A DNA stretch of 64,000 bases, taken from NCBI GenBank assembly GCA_040954445.1, contig CP144361.1, positions 1,798,001 to 1,862,000 of the forward strand, given 5' to 3'. This DNA comes from Burkholderia sp. (GTDB lineage Bacteria; Pseudomonadota; Gammaproteobacteria; Burkholderiales; Burkholderiaceae). The notes beneath the pieces are model-generated. The model was given only the letters and a program-made list of their open reading frames with translations. It was not told the origin of the DNA and searched no databases. The translations under genes were made by a program, and so were the position numbers. Shown one piece after another: positions 9,003-19,849 of this stretch. How positions within the stretch are numbered: the stretch's first letter is position 1; each line of letters starts with the position of its first letter.

Positions 9003-10126
9003 GGCGTTGTTGCATAAATCTAGCGAGAGCCGTTGACGTTTACGCGCAACGGTCTCTGGGCCAGCCTCCTATCAAGTCAGATTCCAGAGTAATCTGCCTA
9101 ATTTTTGCCAAGAAAATGCGCAAGGACATACACAAGAAAGGTGAGCCGAAGGCACGCTACCGTGTCAGGAATTGGGCGGCCTATAATGAAGGCCTGATCA
9201 GCCGGGGGAACGTAACAATATGGATAGATGAAGCCGTCCTTGCCAGAATGCCCGATGCCATACCCACACGTGGTCGCCCGTGTGTATACGGCGATACGCT
9301 GATTCAGGCATTACTTGGCTTGAAGACCGTCTATCGACTGGCCTTGCGCGCCCTGCAAGGTTTCACCCAAAGTCTGCGCGATTTGGCCTTCCCGAGCTTG
9401 CCGGTGCCGAATTACACCACGCTCTGTCGCCGGGCAAAAACGCTTGATGTCGAACTGCCGATCCTTCGTGACAATGAACCGATCTATCTGGTTGTCGACA
9501 GCACCGGTCTGAAGGTCTATGGAGAAGGTGAATGGAAGGTGCGCCAGCACGGCTACTCGAAGCGGCGCACGTGGCGTAAAGTCCATCTCGCGCTCAACGC
9601 GAATACAGGTCAAGTGCATGCCGCGCTAATGACGAATCAGAATGTGGCTGACGGTGACGCTCTGGCCAAGTTGCTCGACCAGATTCCACGCGAAGAACAA
9701 ATCGATGTCATCGGCGGTGACGGTGCCTACGACACCAAGCCATGCCATGCGGCCATTGCTGCACGCAGTGCTATTCCTTCGATTCCGCCACGCGAGGGTG
9801 CCGCTCATTGGCCAGCGGATATGCCCGGTGCGGCGTGGCGTAATGGCGCGGTTGATGCAATTGCCCGTGACGGTCGTCGAGAATGGAAGCAACACAGTGG
9901 CTACCACCGGCGATCGCTTGCCGAGAATGCGATGTATCGGTTCAAGACCCTCACCGGCCACTGTCTCTGGGCGCGTCACATCGCCGCGCAGGCGACCGAG
10001 GTCGCCGTTCGCGTCGGCGTCATCAACCGCATGGCGGATCTCGCTCGTCCGCAATCCGTTCGTATCGCCTGAATTATGCCCGTCCGATGCCATGGCGTCC
10101 TCACGTTCGATTTATGCAACAACGCC
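9003..10126 (+). mobile_element. IS903-like copy 4, complete with both ends
   Basis: It runs 1124 bp from GGCGTTGTTGCATAAATCTA to ATTTATGCAACAACGCC, with an intact transposase ORF. The left flank is an IS630 remnant and the right flank is a truncated IS copy, with no target duplication. It is one of two copies here with both ends and an intact ORF. Confidence 0.96.
9116..10072 (+). CDS. IS5-family (IS903 subgroup) transposase, intact
   Basis: The 318-residue protein starts MRKDIHKKGEPKARYRVRNW. It has an N-terminal DNA-binding region and a DDE catalytic domain. The first Asp is in VVDSTGLKVYGEGEW, the second in IGGDGAYDTKPC and the Glu in YHRRSLAENAMYRFK. These motifs, the terminal repeat resembling GGCTTTGTTGAATAAATC of IS903, and a 9-bp duplication at another copy support the IS903 subgroup. 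The ATG at 9116 is the conserved start shared by other copies. The ORF has no stops or frameshifts, so it could mobilise related copies in trans. Confidence 0.95.
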   Translation: MRKDIHKKGEPKARYRVRNWAAYNEGLISRGNVTIWIDEAVLARMPDAIPTRGRPCVYGDTLIQALLGLKTVYRLALRALQGFTQSLRDLAFPSLPVPNYTTLCRRAKTLDVELPILRDNEPIYLVVDSTGLKVYGEGEWKVRQHGYSKRRTWRKVHLALNANTGQVHAALMTNQNVADGDALAKLLDQIPREEQIDVIGGDGAYDTKPCHAAIAARSAIPSIPPREGAAHWPADMPGAAWRNGAVDAIARDGRREWKQHSGYHRRSLAENAMYRFKTLTGHCLWARHIAAQATEVAVRVGVINRMADLARPQSVRIA

Positions 10127-10724
10127 AATGGAAGGTGCGCCAGCACGGCTACTCGAAGCGGCGCACGTGGCGTAAAGTCCATCTCGCGCTCAACCCGAAT
10201 ACGGGTCAAGTGCATGCCGCGCTCATGACGAATCAGAATGTGGCTGACGGTGACGCTCTGGCCAAGTTGCTCGACCAGATTCCACGCGAAGAACAAATCG
10301 ATGTCATCGGCGGTGATGGTGCCTACGACACCAAGCCATGCCATGCGGCCATTGCTGCACGCAGTGCTATTCCTTCGATTCCGCCACGCGAGGGTGCCGT
10401 TCATTGGCCAGCGGATATGCCCGGTGCGGCGTGGCGTAATGGCGCGGTTGATGCAATTGCCCGTGACTGTCGTCAAGAATGGAAGCAAGACACTGGCTAC
10501 CACCGGCGATCGCATTGCCGAGAATGCGATGTATCGGTTCAAGACCCTCACCGGCAACTGTCTCTGGGCGCGTCACATCGAGGCGCAGGCGACCGAGGTC
10601 TCCATTCGCGTCGGCGTCATCAACCGTAGTATGGCGGACCTCGCTCGTCCGCAATCTGTTCGTATCGCCTGAAATTACCCGTCGATGCTATTGCGGCCTC
10701 ACGCTCGCTTTATGCAAAATCGCC
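10127..10724 (+). mobile_element. IS903-like copy 5, C-terminal part
   Basis: It begins inside the transposase gene (at GEWKVRQHGYSKRR) directly after copy 4 and ends at a mutated right end TTTATGCAAAATCGCC. One frameshift lies near 10510. It has no left end. Confidence 0.9.
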
Positions 10725-10731
10725 GCTTCGA

Positions 10732-11180
10732 GCACATTATTCCATAAATCTGGCGAGAGCCGGTAACATTTATGCGCAACGGTCGCGGGGCGCGCCCCCT
10801 GTTATCAAGTCGGATTTGGGCGTCAATTTTTCATTTTTCCCAAAGATGCGCAGGGACATACGCAAGACATGTGAGCCGAAGGTATACTTCTGTGTCAGGA
10901 ACTGAGCGGAGCCTATAACGTGGGCCTGATCAACCCGGGGAAACGTGACGATATGGAAGATGACACCGTCCTTCCCAGAATGCCCGACGGGGGGCATTAC
11001 TCACAGGCGTGGTCGCCCCCCGTCTGTACAATGCGATACGCTGTGATTCAGGCATTGCTTGGCTTGGCAAGGTTTCGGCCACAGTCTGCACGATCTAGCA
11101 TTTTTGAGCTTTCCGGTACCAGATTACATCACGCTCTGTCGACGGACAACAGCGCCCCTGCTGGCGCGCGTGTTTCGAAG
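10732..11180 (+). mobile_element. Highly degenerate IS903-like remnant (older subfamily)
   Basis: The left end reads ATTCCATAAATCTGGCGAGAGCC, followed by decayed pieces of the transposase N-terminus (RRDIRKTCEPK-like, then YGDTLIQALLG-like). Divergence from other copies is much greater. Similar variant ends with CTGGCGAGAGCCGGT or close forms occur near 39593, 53961 and 55618. Confidence 0.75.
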
Positions 11181-12059
11181 CTAGATTGGCTCGCGAGCGC
11201 TCGGCTCGGGTTTGCTTGAGGCGCTCAGGGATACGGGTTCGCACCCGGTGCCCGGCCCGTCGAGGTCGGCCCATACCGTACTCCACGACACGCTGCCGAG
11301 TTGCGCGGGCGGCACCGCGAATTCCTCAGGATAGCGGACATGCGCTAGGTACAAGCCGTCGGGCGCGAAAGTCGGCGCAGCCCGATCGCGGTTGCGTGCG
11401 GCCAGCACCTCGGCAATCCAGTCCGCCGGGTAGCGGGCGTGCCCCACGGCGATCAGGGAACCCATCAGGTTGCGCACCATATGGTGTAGGAAGGCGTTAG
11501 CGCGGAACCGGAAGTGGATGAAGCTACCCGAGGCGCGAATATCAATCTGATACAAATGCTTGACAGGCGTCTGCGACTGGCATTCCGATGAACGGAATGA
11601 GGAGAAGTCCTGTTCGCCGATCAGATGTCGCGCAGCCTCACGCATCGCCTCGATATCGAGCGGCATGTGAACCCAGCCAGCGCGCGAGGCCAGCGTCGGC
11701 GAGCGCACCGGATGCACGTAGAGCGCGTAGTAATAGGTGCGCTCAAACGCGGCGAAGCGCGCGTGGAAGCTGTCCGGCATCAGCTTGGCCCACTGCACGG
11801 CCACCGTCGACGGCAGGAAGGCATTAGTGCCGCGCACCCAGGAGAAGTCGCTTCGATCGAGATCCGTGTCGAAATGACCCACCTGGCCAAGGCCATGCAC
11901 ACCCGTGTCGGTGCGGCCCGCCCCCACCGTCTGCAGGGGTGCCAGCGCGAACGCCTTGAGCGCGCGCTCCAGCTCGTCCTGCACGGTCCTACCGTGCGGC
12001 TGCGATTGCCAGCCGAAGAACGCGGAGCCGTCGTACTGAATACCGAGGGCGATGCGCAT
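11181..12059 (-). CDS. truA: tRNA pseudouridine(38-40) synthase TruA
   Basis: TruA makes pseudouridine at positions 38-40 in the anticodon arm of many tRNAs. The 292-residue product starts [18 protein letters not shown]. The catalytic Asp51 lies in [18 protein letters not shown], and [16 protein letters not shown] and [13 protein letters not shown] are typical family blocks. The start at 12059 overlaps the fimV stop (TGATG), preserving the fimV-truA arrangement of Burkholderia. The last 25 or so residues after WADLDGPG are not typical and may be an extension after loss of the native stop. trpF, the usual next gene, is replaced by an IS remnant. The catalytic core looks complete. Confidence 0.93.
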   Translation of the reverse strand: MRIALGIQYDGSAFFGWQSQPHGRTVQDELERALKAFALAPLQTVGAGRTDTGVHGLGQVGHFDTDLDRSDFSWVRGTNAFLPSTVAVQWAKLMPDSFHARFAAFERTYYYALYVHPVRSPTLASRAGWVHMPLDIEAMREAARHLIGEQDFSSFRSSECQSQTPVKHLYQIDIRASGSFIHFRFRANAFLHHMVRNLMGSLIAVGHARYPADWIAEVLAARNRDRAAPTFAPDGLYLAHVRYPEEFAVPPAQLGSVSWSTVWADLDGPGTGCEPVSLSASSKPEPSAREPI

Positions 12060-15000
12060 CACCAGGCGTCGGCGAGTTGCACGAGCATAGCGCGCGCTGC
12101 CTCGCGCGTGTCGGCGCGGTTCGCGTCGATTACCTCGCCTTGCAGCAGGTGTGCGCCGCACAGATTGCCGTGCTCGACATATTCCCCCGTCAGCTCGAGC
12201 TTGTTGCGCGCGATCTGGTCCAGTGCAGCCTCGGTCGGCGGCGGCAGCGTCGCACACGGGCTGGTCGGCAGGTCGAGATCGAAGTGGAGATGCAGCGCCC
12301 CGAACTGTATGGCGCCGAACAACGCGAAGCCCAAGGACAGATGGTTTTTGGGGATCGATAGGCGCTGTTGCATAAATCGAGTGTGAGGATGCAATAGCAT
12401 CGACGGGATAATTTCAGGCGATACGAACGGATTGCGGACGAGCGAGGTCCGCCATACGGGGTTGATGACGCCGACGCGAATGGAGACCTCGGTCGCCTGC
12501 GCCTCGATGTGACGCGCCCAGAGACAGTTGCCGGTGAGGGTCTTGAACCGATACATCGCATTCTCGGCAAGCGATCGCCGGTGGTAGCCACTGTCTTGCT
12601 TCCATTCTCGACAACCGTCACGGGCAATTGCATCAACCGCGCCATTACGCCACACCGCACTGGGCATATCCGCTGGCCAATGAACGGCACCCTCGCGTGG
12701 CAGAATCGCAGGAATAGCACTGCGTGCAGCAATGGCCGCATGGCATGGCTTTGTGTCGTAGGCACCATCACCGCCGATGACATCGATTTGTTCTTCGCGT
12801 GGAATCTGGTCGAGCAACTTGGCCAGAGCGTCACCGTCAGCCACATTCTGATTCGTCATTAGCGCGGCATGCACTTGACCCGTATTCGCGTTGAGCGCGA
12901 GATGGACTTTACGCCACGTGCGCCGCTGCGAGTAGCCGTGCTGGCCCACCTTCCATTCACCTTCTCCATAGACCTTCAGACCGGTGCTGTCGACATCCAG
13001 CTGGATCGGTTCATTGTCACGAAGGATCGGCAGTTCGACATCAAGCGTTTTTGCCCGGCGACAGAGCGTGGTGTAATTCGGCACCGGCAAGCTCGGGAAG
13101 TCCAGATCGCGCAGACTTTGGGTGAAACCTTGCAGGGCGCGCAACGTCAGTCGATAGACGGTCTTCACGCCAAGTAATGCCTGAATCAGCGTATCGCCGT
13201 ATAGACACGGGCGACCATGTGTGGGTATGGGCATCGGGTATTCTGGCAAGGACGGCTTCATCTATCCATATTGTTACGTCCCCCCGGTTGATCAGGCCTT
13301 CACATTATAGGCCGCCCAATTCCTGACACGGTAGCGTGCCTTCGGCTCACCTGTCTTGTGTATGTCCTTGCGCATTTTCTTGGCAACAATTAGGCAGTTA
13401 CTCTGGAATCTGACTTGATAGGAGGCTGGCCCAGCGACCGTTGCGCGTAAACGTCAACGGATCTCGCTCGATTTATGCAACACCGCCGATCGATAGGCCG
13501 GGTTCGTCATCGAGCGGCAGTTCGTCGGCGGCGGGATTTGTCTTTTCATGCGCTGCTGATGTGCCATGAAGGTCGAGCTTCTGCTCTCTGATTTCGCACG
13601 GATGAGTTGATTCGGGTACCTCGAGGCCCGCGGCGGCAAGAGCTGGTCTGGCAAACTGCTAGTTGCATTATGCAATGCAAAATCGAAGTCTGCGTCGAGC
13701 AGGCCGCTGCGGGGGGCAGCAGCATGTCGAGACTGTCGAGCGCGGACTCCGCATCGACGGAGAATTTGCACAGGGGCCCGTTGGACGAGACGGGATGAGT
13801 CAGTTCATGCAATTCAGTCAAGCTCGCAAGTTCGCTGGGAACAGCTGGTGGAACCGGCACGTTCCTGTGGTCGGACTGGCTCCACCGGGCGGCTCGACCG
13901 CGTCGGGGGGGGGTATGCGCGGCTAGATCGGTCGCGGGTGCTGCGAGTTCGGTCGGCGTGACAGCCCCGTCAGGGGCGGTCGCGGCGACCCCAGTGCTTC
14001 GTTGGAAACTGCGGTCGGTAGGACGATCGGTATGGCGGAAGGCGGCGTGGGCGTGTGATCGCGATGGTCGACCCGTGGCCGGAACTTCCGCTTCGACCCG
14101 CGTGCATTGGGGCACAGCCACCTCAGTGGCAAGCGCGTCGATCGCTGTGGCGGCTCCTGTCACGGGGTCTGCATCGGGGTACCGAGCGTTGATGCTTGCG
14201 TGTGATGACCGTCTCGTCCATGACGTTGGCCCACCCTCCGTTTCTTCGAACTTTTCTAGGGGCGGCACGGCTTCTCCGTTAGGCGCAGCGCGTTTGCAGC
14301 GCCGGAATGCGAAACCGAGGATCAGCGCCGCCGCTGCGACACCGATCGCGATCACCGCGGTCCGGTCGAATGGTGCCGCCGGCGCACTGGGTTGCGCGGC
14401 GACTGGCTTGGCGAGTATCACCGCGACGGGCGGCGCCGAGGCTGGCATGGACGACACCGAGGCACCGGAAGCCAACTCCGTCCCATTCGCCACCAATGCC
14501 ACACTTTCCGGAGCCGCCTTCGACGGCGCCGCTGCCGGCTTCGCCGCGGGTGCAGCGGCGGCGGGCGCGGGCTTTCCGATGCCGTGCAGCTGTAATTCCA
14601 TCAGTACGCGATTCTTCAATGCCAGCAATTGCTGCAGGCTGAAGGGACGCGCCTGCGGCGCACTAGCCAGTGGCGCCGAAGCCGCGTTGGGTGTGGCCTG
14701 GGCTGCGCTGTCGGGGGCAAGTAAGGCCGCCGACTCCACGGCACTCGACCCGCCTGGCGGCACAGTCTGGATCGCACCGCTCCAGGAATGCGCGCTGGAC
14801 GTATCGCTGGAATTGCCACCATTGGCATGCGGAGCAGCCCCCTGCTGTGTTGCTGGTATCGCCGCCGCAACGCACTCCTGGGCAAGCATCGCCGAAGTCG
14901 TTTCCGCCGCTGTGGTCGCCGACATACCCGCTGTCACAGCTGACGAGACACCGACCAGATGAGCGGGCAGCGACGCGTCGACATGCGAGGAGGCACCCAA

Positions 15001-15546
15001 AGCCGACGAAGCGCCGGCGGTCACAGTCGCGCCTGTCGCCGCCGTTGCCGGACGCCGCGTTGAACTACTAAAGACCGCCGCGGTGGCGGGATTTGGATAC
15101 GCCCCCAAAACATTCACCGTCGACGACACAACTGGCGTAGCCGAACTGCCCGCATGCGGTGCCACATCGTCGGCCATGGTGGACCCACTTGCGTCGTACG
15201 GCGGCACCGTCAGCGGCGTGCCCACCTTCAGGCGGCTCGGATCGTATTTCATGGAGGCCTGCGGATTCGCGGCGCACAGCGCGCGCCCGGATCGCGCCAA
15301 GTCGCCCGGATCGGGCGACTGCGTGGCCGCTGCTACCGGGATATCGTTGAGCGACTGCTGGCCTGGCTGGACCGTGATCGACTGCTGCGTATTTACCACT
15401 GCATCAAATGGAGCGCGCGGCACCGCGGCGGCGGACATCAGCGCGAACACCGCGCCAGCGAGCGCACGAACTGCGAACGCTCGCGGTGACAGCGCAGCAC
15501 GTGGGCGGGCAAGTAGAAAAATACTGGGGGAAAATCGCAGCGTCAT
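12059..15546 (-). pseudogene. fimV: FimV-like peptidoglycan-binding hub protein, split by IS copy 6
   Basis: FimV is an inner-membrane LysM protein tied to type IV pili and twitching. The N-terminal part starts MTLRFSPSIFLLARPRAALS at 15546 (signal/anchor), followed by the LysM-like block SITVQPGQQSLNDIPVAAATQSPDPGDLARSGRALCAANPQA. A transmembrane stretch AVIAIGVAAAALILGFAFRR lies midway. Near 13700 the frame shifts (DADFDFALHNATSSLPDQL continues in another frame) and shifts again near 13570. IS copy 6 then interrupts it at 12361-13487. The C-terminal block [21 protein letters not shown] to LADAW lies at 12059-12290 and ends overlapping truA. At least two frameshifts plus the insertion make it non-functional. 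Confidence 0.85.
12361..13487 (-). mobile_element. IS903-like copy 6 inserted in fimV
   Basis: The ends are GGCGCTGTTGCATAAATCGA at 12361 and TTTATGCAACACCGCC at 13487. GATCGATA occurs directly before the element (12353-12360) and directly after it (13488-13495), and the next base is G on both sides, giving an 8- or 9-bp target duplication. Removing the element restores the fimV reading frame across the junction. The transposase has a frameshift near 13230. Confidence 0.93.
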
Positions 15547-15869
15547 CGGCACAGCCGCCGCAACAGCGCACGGCCCTGGTTCGCGTTGGAAGGAGGACAG
15601 AATTCTGAAAGGCGTGCGGGCGCATGGCACTACGCATACCCGACGTCGATTGCGTCATAACTTCTTAGTCTACTTTAACCGCAGAACATTGCGTTGAATT
15701 TATGACGTCGGTCGTGGATTTCTACCTGACGTGACCGGCCCCGCAGGGGGCACAAAACCAAAACCGTGTTCCACTGCCCCGGCGGAACACTGGACACCGC
15801 GAACGCAATCGCCGCCGGCCTTGCCGGACGTGGAACGCTTTGGCTTATTGATCTGCAATTTGTGATCAA
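15547..15869. other. Intergenic region between fimV and the asd-side IS fragment
   Basis: No convincing gene. It presumably held the fimV promoter and the asd-fimV spacer. It ends in a TA-flanked 22-bp palindrome at 15848-15869, where the left flank is unique DNA and the right flank is the interior of an IS copy. This suggests a rearrangement breakpoint at the palindrome. Confidence 0.5.
15848..15869. repeat. 22-bp TA-flanked palindrome at an IS junction
   Basis: TTGATCTGCAA plus TTTGTGATCAA lies between TA 15846-15847 and TA 15870-15871. The right TA is the one found in intact IS copies in GCGCTAATGACG. Confidence 0.8.
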
Positions 15870-16368
15870 TAATGACGCATCAGAATGTGGCTGACGGTGA
15901 CGCTCTGGCCAAGTTGCTCGACCAGATTCCACGCGAAGAACAAATCGATGTCATCGGCGGTGACGGTGCCTACGACACCAAGCTGTGCCATGCGATCATT
16001 GCTGCACGCAGTGCTATTCCTTCGATTCCGCCACGCGAGGGTGCCGCTCATTGGCCAGCAGATGCGCCTGGTGCGGCGTGGCGTAATGGCGCGGTTGATT
16101 CAATTGCCAGTGACGGTCGTCGAGAATGGGAGAAAGACAGTGGCTACCACCGGCGATCGCTTGCCGAGAATGCGATGTATCGGTTCAAGACGCTCACCGG
16201 CAACTGTCTCTAGGCGCGTCACGCCGACTCGCAGGCGAACGAGATCGCCTGCGAGGCAGCATAATCAACCGCATGGCGGACCTCGGTCGTCCTCAATGTG
16301 TTCGTATCGCCTGAAATTATGCCCGTCAATGCCATTGCGTCTTCTCGCTCGATTTATGCAACAACGCC
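15870..16368 (+). mobile_element. IS903-like copy 7, C-terminal fragment
   Basis: It starts inside the transposase at MTHQNVADGDALAKLL and runs to the right end CAACAACGCC at 16368, next to the asd stop codon. The C-terminal codons carry a premature TAG near 16211. Confidence 0.9.
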
Positions 16369-16369
16369 A

Positions 16370-17494
16370 TCAATAATTGTCGAGCAGGATGCGCAGCATA
16401 CGGCGCAGCGGCTCCGCCGCGCCCCACAGCAGTTGGTCGCCGACTGTGAAGGCCGACAGATATTCCCCACCCATCGCAAGTTTACGCAGGCGACCGACCG
16501 GCACCGTCAGGGTACCCGTGACGACGGCTGGCGACAGGTCGCGTATCGAGGCCTCACGCTCGTTCAGCACCACCTTCACCCAGTCGTTGGCCGAGGCGAG
16601 GATCTCGTTGACCTCGTCGAGCGGCACGTCTTTCTTCAACCTGATGGTGAGCGCCTGCGAGTGGCAGCGCATTGCGCCGATACGCACGCACAGGCCTTCG
16701 ACCGGGATCGAGCCCGGCTCTCCCATGGCTGGCTTGCCGAGGATCTTGTTGGTCTCGGCACCGCCCTTCCACTCTTCCTTCGACATACCGTTACCGAGAT
16801 CCTGGTCGATCCAGGAGATCAGCGACCCGGCCAGCGGCACGCCGAACTGGCTGGTCGGCATCACCTCGCCATTCATCGCGGCCAGCACGCGGCGGTCGAT
16901 GTCAAGGATCGACGAGGCCGGATCGGCCAGTTGCTCAGCGACCGCGCCGTGCAGCGTGCCCATCTGCGCAAGAAGCTCGCGCATGCTTTGCGCGCCGGCA
17001 CCCGATGCGGCTTGGTAGGTCATGGCCGTCATCCAGTCGACCAGATTCTCGCGGTATAGGCCACCCAGCGCCATCAGCATCAGGCTGACCGTGCAGTTGC
17101 CGCCGACGAAGTTGCGGGTGCCTTTGACCAGCGCGTCTTTGATTACGTCGAGGTTGACTGGGTCGAGGATGATGACTGCGTCGTCCTTCATGCGCAGCGA
17201 CGAGGCTGCGTCGATCCAGTACCCGTTCCAGCCGACCATACGCAGCTTGGGGAAAACCTCGTTAGTATATTTGCCACCCTGGCAGGTGATGATCACGTCG
17301 CACTTCTTGAGCTCGTCGATACTTGCGGCGTCCTTGAGCGTGGAGTCGTTTTTCGCGAAGGCCGGTGCCTTTCTGCCTGTGTGGCTAGTGCTGAAAAACA
17401 CCGGCTCGATCAGAGCGAAATCGCCTTCTTCCTGCATGCGCTGCATCAAAACGCTGCCGACCATGCCGCGCCAACCTACGAGACCTACGTTCAT
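16370..17494 (-). CDS. asd: Aspartate-semialdehyde dehydrogenase
   Basis: Asd reduces aspartyl-4-phosphate with NADPH to aspartate semialdehyde, the branch point to lysine/diaminopimelate, threonine and methionine. The 374-residue protein is the expected length. Visible features are the nucleotide-binding start [18 protein letters not shown], the catalytic Cys134 in [10 protein letters not shown] and the His278 of [12 protein letters not shown]. The ATG at 17494 is preceded by a purine-rich stretch on the complement. In Burkholderia it lies between leuB and fimV. Here fimV follows but leuB is gone, replaced upstream by IS debris. The TGA stop (16370-16372) lies two bases from an IS end. Confidence 0.96.
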   Translation of the reverse strand: MNVGLVGWRGMVGSVLMQRMQEEGDFALIEPVFFSTSHTGRKAPAFAKNDSTLKDAASIDELKKCDVIITCQGGKYTNEVFPKLRMVGWNGYWIDAASSLRMKDDAVIILDPVNLDVIKDALVKGTRNFVGGNCTVSLMLMALGGLYRENLVDWMTAMTYQAASGAGAQSMRELLAQMGTLHGAVAEQLADPASSILDIDRRVLAAMNGEVMPTSQFGVPLAGSLISWIDQDLGNGMSKEEWKGGAETNKILGKPAMGEPGSIPVEGLCVRIGAMRCHSQALTIRLKKDVPLDEVNEILASANDWVKVVLNEREASIRDLSPAVVTGTLTVPVGRLRKLAMGGEYLSAFTVGDQLLWGAAEPLRRMLRILLDNY

Positions 17495-17610
17495 GACTAA
17501 CCCTTTGCCTGAAAGCTTCCCAGCCTTTTCCGTCCCCTGAATCTCCCCAGGTTCATCAGAGACCGATTTGTTGGAGTCAGGTCACCGTAGCGACATCCTC
17601 AAACCACCGA

Positions 17611-18300
17611 GACGTTATTGCATCAACCGCGCCTTTACGCCACACCGCACCGAGCATATCCGCTGGCCAATGAGCGTCACCGTCAGCTACATCCTAATGC
17701 GTCATCAGCGCAACAGGCACTTGACCCGTATTCGCGTTGAGCGCGCGATGGACTTTATGCCACGTGCGCCGCTTTAAGTAGCCGTGCTGGTGCACACCTC
17801 TCCTATTCGCCTGCGTTATAGACCTCAGACCGGTGCTATCGACCACCAGATGGATCGGTTCGCTGTCGCGAAGGATCGGCAGTTCGACATCAAGCGTTTA
17901 TGCCCGGCGACAGAGGGTGTGTAATTCGACGCCGGCAAGCTCAAGAAGGCAAAATCGCGCAGACTTTAGGTGAAACCTTGCAGCGCGCTCAGCGTCAGTC
18001 GATAGATGGTTTTCACACCCAAGTAATACCTGAATCAGCATATCGCCGTACAGACGCGGACGACCACGCGTGGGTATGATGTCGGGTATTCTGGAAAGGA
18101 CGGCTTCATCTATCCATATCGTCACGTTCCCCAGTTATTGATCTACAATTTCCAGATCAATAGCTGCAGATCAATAATCAGACTGGCGTTAGAGGCCGCC
18201 GAGTTCCTGACATGGTAGCGTGCCTGTGCCTTCGGCTCACAGGTCTTGTGTCTTTCCCTGCGAATCTTCTCGGCAAAAACTGAAATTTTACGCCGAAATC
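17611..18300 (-). mobile_element. Degenerate IS903-like copy 8
   Basis: The complement carries decayed transposase pieces, including a deletion that removes most of the catalytic core (17640-17690) and the N-terminal segment IWIDEAVLSRIPDIIPTRGRPRLYGD. The N-terminal part is interrupted by TA-flanked palindromic sequence at 18138-18176. Confidence 0.85.
18138..18160. repeat. 23-bp TA-flanked palindrome in IS copy 8
   Basis: TTGATCTACAATTTCCAGATCAA lies between TA 18136-18137 and TA 18161-18162. A further half (GCAGATCAATAATC) follows. Confidence 0.7.
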
Positions 18301-18353
18301 TGACTTAACGCATAGAAATTTCAAAGTGCTGGAGTCTTCCGTTTGGCGTGTTA

Positions 18354-18453
18354 TTGATCCGAAATTCGTTATCTTAAAATTAAAAAGCATCCCTCATGTG
18401 AGGGATATGGAAAAAACGACAGATGATGAAGAGTTTTCAAATTTCAAGATCAA
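18354..18453. mobile_element. Partial IS630-type MITE
   Basis: The left terminal repeat TTGATCCGAAATTCGTTATC follows TA at 18352-18353. The inner arm repeats as TTTCAAATTTCAAGATCA near 18435-18453, after which the right tip is missing and an IS630 fragment begins. Confidence 0.7.
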
Positions 18454-18465
18454 AGATTGTGCATG

Positions 18466-18571
18466 AATAATCATCCGCTTCAGGAAATCGAGCAGGATTT
18501 CGGCGTTCATCGCACCCTCGAAGACTTTCCAGCGCACCTAGCCACGGTTCGTCACTGTCGATATCACCGAC
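18466..18571 (-). pseudogene. IS630-family transposase fragment
   Basis: The complement encodes part of the catalytic domain: VTNRGQVRWKVFEGAMNADILLDFLK-like residues in decayed form. It is cut by IS copy 9 at 18572. Confidence 0.65.
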
Positions 18572-19694
18572 GGCGTTGTTGCATAAATCGAGCGAGATCC
18601 GTTGACGTTTACGCGCAATGGTCGCGGGGCCAGCCTCCTATCAAGTCAGATTCCAGAGTAACTGCCTAATTTTTGCCAAGAAAATGCGCAAGGACATACA
18701 CAAGAAAGGTGAGCCGAAGGCACGCTACCGTGTCAGGAATTGGGCGGCCTATAATGAAGGCCTGATCAGCCGGGGGAACGTAACAATATGGATAGATGAA
18801 GCCGTCCTTGCCAGAATGCCCGATGCCATACCCACACGTGGTCGCCCGTGTGTATACGGCGATACGCTGATTCAGGCATTACTTGGCGTGAAGACCGTCT
18901 ATCGACCGACCTTGCGCGCCCTGCAAGGTTTCACCCAAAGTCTGCGCGATTTGGCCTTCCCGAGCTTGCCGGTGCCGAATTACACCACGCTCTGTCGCCG
19001 GGCAAAAACGCTTGATGTCGAACTGCCGATCCTTCGTGACAATGAACCGATCCATCTGGTTGTCGACAGCACCGGTCTGAAGGTCTATGGAGAAGGTGAA
19101 TGGAAGGTGCGCCAGCACGGCTACTCGAAGCGGCGCACGTGGCGTAAAGTCCATCTCGCGCTCAACGCGAATACAGGTCAAGTGCATGCCGCACTAATGA
19201 CGAATCAGAATGTGGCTGACGGTGACGCTCTGGCCAAGTTGCTCGACCAAATTCCACGCGAAGAACAAATCGATGTCATCGGCGGTGACGGTGCCTACGA
19301 CACCAAGCCATGCCATGCGGCCATTGCTGCACGCAGTGCTATTCCTTCGATTCCGCCACGCGAGGGTGCCGCTCATTGGCCAGCGGATATGCCCGGTGCG
19401 GCGTGGCGTAATGGCGCGGTTGATGCAATTTCCCGTGACGGTCGTCGAGAATGGAAGCAACACAGTGGCTACCACAGGCGATCGCTTGCCGAGAATGCGA
19501 TGTATCGGTTCAAGACTCTCACCGGAAACTGTCTCTGGGCGCGTCACATCGACGCGCAAGCGACCGAGGTCTCCGTTCGCGTCGGCGTCATCAACCGCAT
19601 GGCGGACCTCGCTCGTCCGCAATCCGTTCGTATCGCCTGAATTATGCCCGTCCGATGCCATGGCGTCCTCACGTTCGATTTATGCAACAACGCC
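18572..19694 (+). mobile_element. IS903-like copy 9, complete with both ends
   Basis: It runs 1123 bp from GGCGTTGTTGCATAAATCGA to TTTATGCAACAACGCC with an intact ORF. It shares private variants with copy 10 (for example AISRDGRREWKQ and RPTLRALQGF), which lies inverted 155 bp away. Confidence 0.96.
18684..19640 (+). CDS. IS903-subgroup transposase, intact
   Basis: The 318 residues begin MRKDIHKKGEPK. The catalytic D (VVDSTGLK), D (GGDGAYDT) and E (SLAENAMYRFK) are all present and there is no frameshift. This is one of four intact transposase ORFs in the window. Confidence 0.95.
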   Translation: MRKDIHKKGEPKARYRVRNWAAYNEGLISRGNVTIWIDEAVLARMPDAIPTRGRPCVYGDTLIQALLGVKTVYRPTLRALQGFTQSLRDLAFPSLPVPNYTTLCRRAKTLDVELPILRDNEPIHLVVDSTGLKVYGEGEWKVRQHGYSKRRTWRKVHLALNANTGQVHAALMTNQNVADGDALAKLLDQIPREEQIDVIGGDGAYDTKPCHAAIAARSAIPSIPPREGAAHWPADMPGAAWRNGAVDAISRDGRREWKQHSGYHRRSLAENAMYRFKTLTGNCLWARHIDAQATEVSVRVGVINRMADLARPQSVRIA

Positions 19695-19849
19695 CACTGG
19701 TCCGGTATCTGATCGCGCAACAGCGCGCGAATTTCCACTGCCTGCTGCTCACTCAAGGCACGGCGTGGATTCACTGCTCTGCCGCTCGGCTTTTCACGCG
19801 ATCCAGCCGCACCTGAGCGGGTGTAGCGCTTGAAAATATTGCACACACC
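19695..19849 (-). pseudogene. IS630-family transposase N-terminal fragment
   Basis: The complement reads MCNIFKRYTRSGAAGSREKPSGRAVNPRRALSEQQAVEIRALLRDQIPDQ across the fragment, the same helix-turn-helix region as at 8649-9002. It is trapped between inverted IS copies 9 and 10. Confidence 0.75.

Noticed and set aside
9626..10093. Open frames of about 100-155 codons recurring opposite every IS copy
   Set aside because: They are antisense or shifted frames of the transposase (NDADANGDLGRLR... and MHLTRIRVEREMDF...), repeated only because the IS is repeated.
13958..14962. 334-codon open frame on the + strand
   Set aside because: It is a shadow of fimV on the other strand, caused by Ala/Pro-rich G+C-rich coding sequence, and has no family features.
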